DNA from: Flavobacteriales bacterium
GTDB lineage: Bacteria; Bacteroidota; Bacteroidia; Flavobacteriales_D; Sanyastnellaceae
Assembly (NCBI GenBank): GCA_027488055.1
Contig: JAIYCK010000058.1
Span: 1-7,753, forward strand
Direction: 5' to 3'
Length of the DNA stretch: 7,753 bases
A program made the position numbers and the translations under genes. Below, piece after piece: positions 6,389 to 7,753 of this stretch. The notes beneath the pieces are model-generated. The model saw nothing but the letters and a program-made list of their open reading frames with translations, did no database searches and was not told the DNA's origin. Positions within the stretch are counted from its first letter, which is position 1. Each line of letters starts with the position of its first letter.

Positions 6389-7683
6389 TCAAATATGACT
6401 TCCAAAGTTATTTTTTCTCCATTGCGTTCTACCACCGCCGTGGTTTTGTCACCTTTCTCGAATTTGCCCAAGGCTTCCATGTAGACATAAATATCTGCAA
6501 TCTCAATGCTGCCCAATTTCAACAAGATGTCGCCTTTGAGCATACCCGCTTTCTGTCCCGGACGTCCTTCTTTGGTGCCATCTAATTTCAAACCGATGCC
6601 ATTGTACATGTAGTCTGGCATCACGCCCAAGGTGACCTTGAAGTCAGCGGCGGTGGGCGTTACATCTTTGGTTTTTTGAAAGGTCAATCGTCCTTTGCTG
6701 TCCGCATCGACAATGATCTGACTCATGAATCGTGCGATGTGTGTCATACCCTCGTGATTGATCTTGTCGGTGTCGTCGCTGGGTTTGTGATAGTCCTCGT
6801 GCTGCCCTGTGAAAAAATGCAGCACTGGAATATCCATGTAATAAAAACTGGTATGATCGCTCGGTCCAACGCCGCTTTCACTCAGTACTGTCTCAAAAGC
6901 ACTTGACTTCACGCGCGACAATATTCCGGCCCATTCGGTGCACGTGCCTGTGCCATTGACGGCCAATTTTTGTTCTTTCAAACGACCTACCATGTCCATG
7001 TTGAGCATATAGTTCACTTGTTTCAAATCGATGGTGGGGTTCTTGGTGAAATAATTGCTTCCAAAAAGTCCTTTTTCCTCCCCGCTGAAGGCCATGAAAA
7101 GGTAGTTGTTGTGCGTCGTATTTGCTGGTTTTGCACTGAGCCATTTGGCCAAATGCAACATCAGTGCGACACCGCTGGCATTGTCGTCGGCACCGTTGTG
7201 GATGGCTTTTTCGCCCGTGTACAATGAGTTTTCATCGCCAAAACCAAGGTGATCATAATGCGCTCCAATGATGACGGTAGTAGTAGCGCCATTGTCCAAG
7301 TAGCCAAGCACATTGCGGGTTTTGATTTCCTTCACAAAACCCATTCCTAGCTTGGCAGTGTCGCCTACGCCATGCACTTGCGCTGGATTTTTGGGGATAT
7401 AGGAATAGGTCTGAAAATAATTTTCATTGCCTTTGCCCTGCAAATTCATTTTTTTGAATTGATCGGCGATGTATTCGGATGCTTTGCGCTCGCCTTCGGT
7501 GCCTGTGCCGCGTCCCTCCAATTCTTCGCTCGCGAGATACGCAATGGACGCTTGCATATCGAATGAACTGAGTGCTTTGGTGTTGGAACCCGCCGACACG
7601 GTGCGCCCAGAGCTGCATTGCTGCATCACACTTACAAAAATACCAGCGAGCAATACGCTCTGAATGATGGTGAATGGTTTCAT
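6385..7683 (-). CDS. Secreted M28-family zinc peptidase with C-terminal PDZ-like domain
   Basis: This is an exported metallopeptidase, most likely an aminopeptidase acting on peptides outside the inner membrane. The 432-residue product opens with a signal sequence (MKPFTIIQSVLLAGIFVSVMQQC); Cys23 followed by SSG suggests a lipoprotein, although the box (VMQQC) is atypical. The M28 catalytic domain spans about 45-330. All five dinuclear-zinc ligands are visible: H142 (GAHYDH), D166 (NGADDNASG), E203 with catalytic E202 (SGEEKG), D230 (NMDMVG) and H299 (EDYHKPSDD). A smaller PDZ-like region occupies about 345-430 (GIGLKLDG, GQKAGMLKGDILLKLGS), a common partner of M28 enzymes in Bacteroidota. 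It is the first gene of the probable operon, starting about 24 nt after a strong -7 box, and ends in a 4-nt overlap with the DoxX gene. The specific substrate is unknown. Confidence 0.94.
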   Translation of the reverse strand: MKPFTIIQSVLLAGIFVSVMQQCSSGRTVSAGSNTKALSSFDMQASIAYLASEELEGRGTGTEGERKASEYIADQFKKMNLQGKGNENYFQTYSYIPKNPAQVHGVGDTAKLGMGFVKEIKTRNVLGYLDNGATTTVIIGAHYDHLGFGDENSLYTGEKAIHNGADDNASGVALMLHLAKWLSAKPANTTHNNYLFMAFSGEEKGLFGSNYFTKNPTIDLKQVNYMLNMDMVGRLKEQKLAVNGTGTCTEWAGILSRVKSSAFETVLSESGVGPSDHTSFYYMDIPVLHFFTGQHEDYHKPSDDTDKINHEGMTHIARFMSQIIVDADSKGRLTFQKTKDVTPTAADFKVTLGVMPDYMYNGIGLKLDGTKEGRPGQKAGMLKGDILLKLGSIEIADIYVYMEALGKFEKGDKTTAVVERNGEKITLEVIFE

Positions 7684-7706
7684 TTACTTCGATCAATTTA
7701 TCCGCG

Positions 7707-7714
7707 CAAATGTA
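7707..7714 (-). promoter_or_regulatory. Bacteroidota-type -7 promoter box ahead of the peptidase-ccm operon
   Basis: The minus strand reads TACATTTG, a full match to the TAnnTTTG -7 consensus of the primary sigma factor in Bacteroidota. It ends 23 nt before the ATG at 7683, giving a short leader of roughly 15-20 nt, which is usual in this group. No TTG was found at the expected 17-23 nt upstream, so only the -7 element supports the call. If right, it drives the M28 peptidase gene and probably all genes down to ccmF. Confidence 0.55.
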
Positions 7715-7753
7715 CAACAACAAGCTACTTCGTGGTGGCGCGATACGACGCAA

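Noticed and set aside
1..7753. CRISPR arrays, insertion sequences, tRNA or rRNA genes, phage or defence genes
   Set aside because: No regularly spaced repeats, transposase motifs, terminal inverted repeats or RNA gene signatures were seen by eye; almost all bases are explained by the eight minus-strand genes.

Overview
The window looks like a chromosomal piece of a Bacteroidota bacterium. The grounds are a TAnnTTTG-type -7 promoter box ahead of the first gene, A-rich rather than Shine-Dalgarno-rich start regions, and the family signatures of the proteins: a large CcmF, a CcmC with an N-terminal extracytoplasmic domain, a CcmD with a signal peptide, and a CcmE with CxxxY in place of HxxxY. Every convincing gene is on the minus strand, so the window reads biologically from right to left. 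I cannot name a genus.

Layout from right to left. At 7707-7714 is a good promoter box. It is followed by a secreted or lipid-anchored M28-family zinc peptidase with a C-terminal PDZ-like domain (7683-6385), a small DoxX-family membrane protein (6388-5963), and then the membrane subunits of a cytochrome c maturation (Ccm, System I) machine: ccmB (5972-5295), ccmC (5240-4161), ccmD (4180-3962), ccmE (3957-3550) and ccmF (3522-652). Four junctions overlap or nearly touch (4-nt overlap, 10-nt overlap, 20-nt overlap, 4-nt gap), so these seven genes are probably one transcription unit with translational coupling. A 266-nt gap follows, holding a cluster of short inverted repeats and a weak promoter candidate. 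The window ends in the N-terminal third or so of a major facilitator superfamily transporter (385-1, cut by the window edge).

How the genes work together (family knowledge applied to what is seen). CcmC and CcmD load haem onto the periplasmic chaperone CcmE. CcmA and CcmB use ATP to release the loaded CcmE. CcmF attaches the haem to CXXCH motifs of apocytochromes c. The window encodes B, C, D, E and F, but no ccmA ATPase and no ccmG or ccmH thiol-handling genes. Together with the cysteine-type CcmE, this matches the known variant called System I*, described for some other bacteria and archaea. The most notable points are that variant, the enlarged soluble domains of CcmC and CcmF, and the coupling of the operon to an M28 peptidase and a DoxX protein. 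I found no CRISPR array, insertion sequence, tRNA or rRNA, and no sign of a wholly new system.
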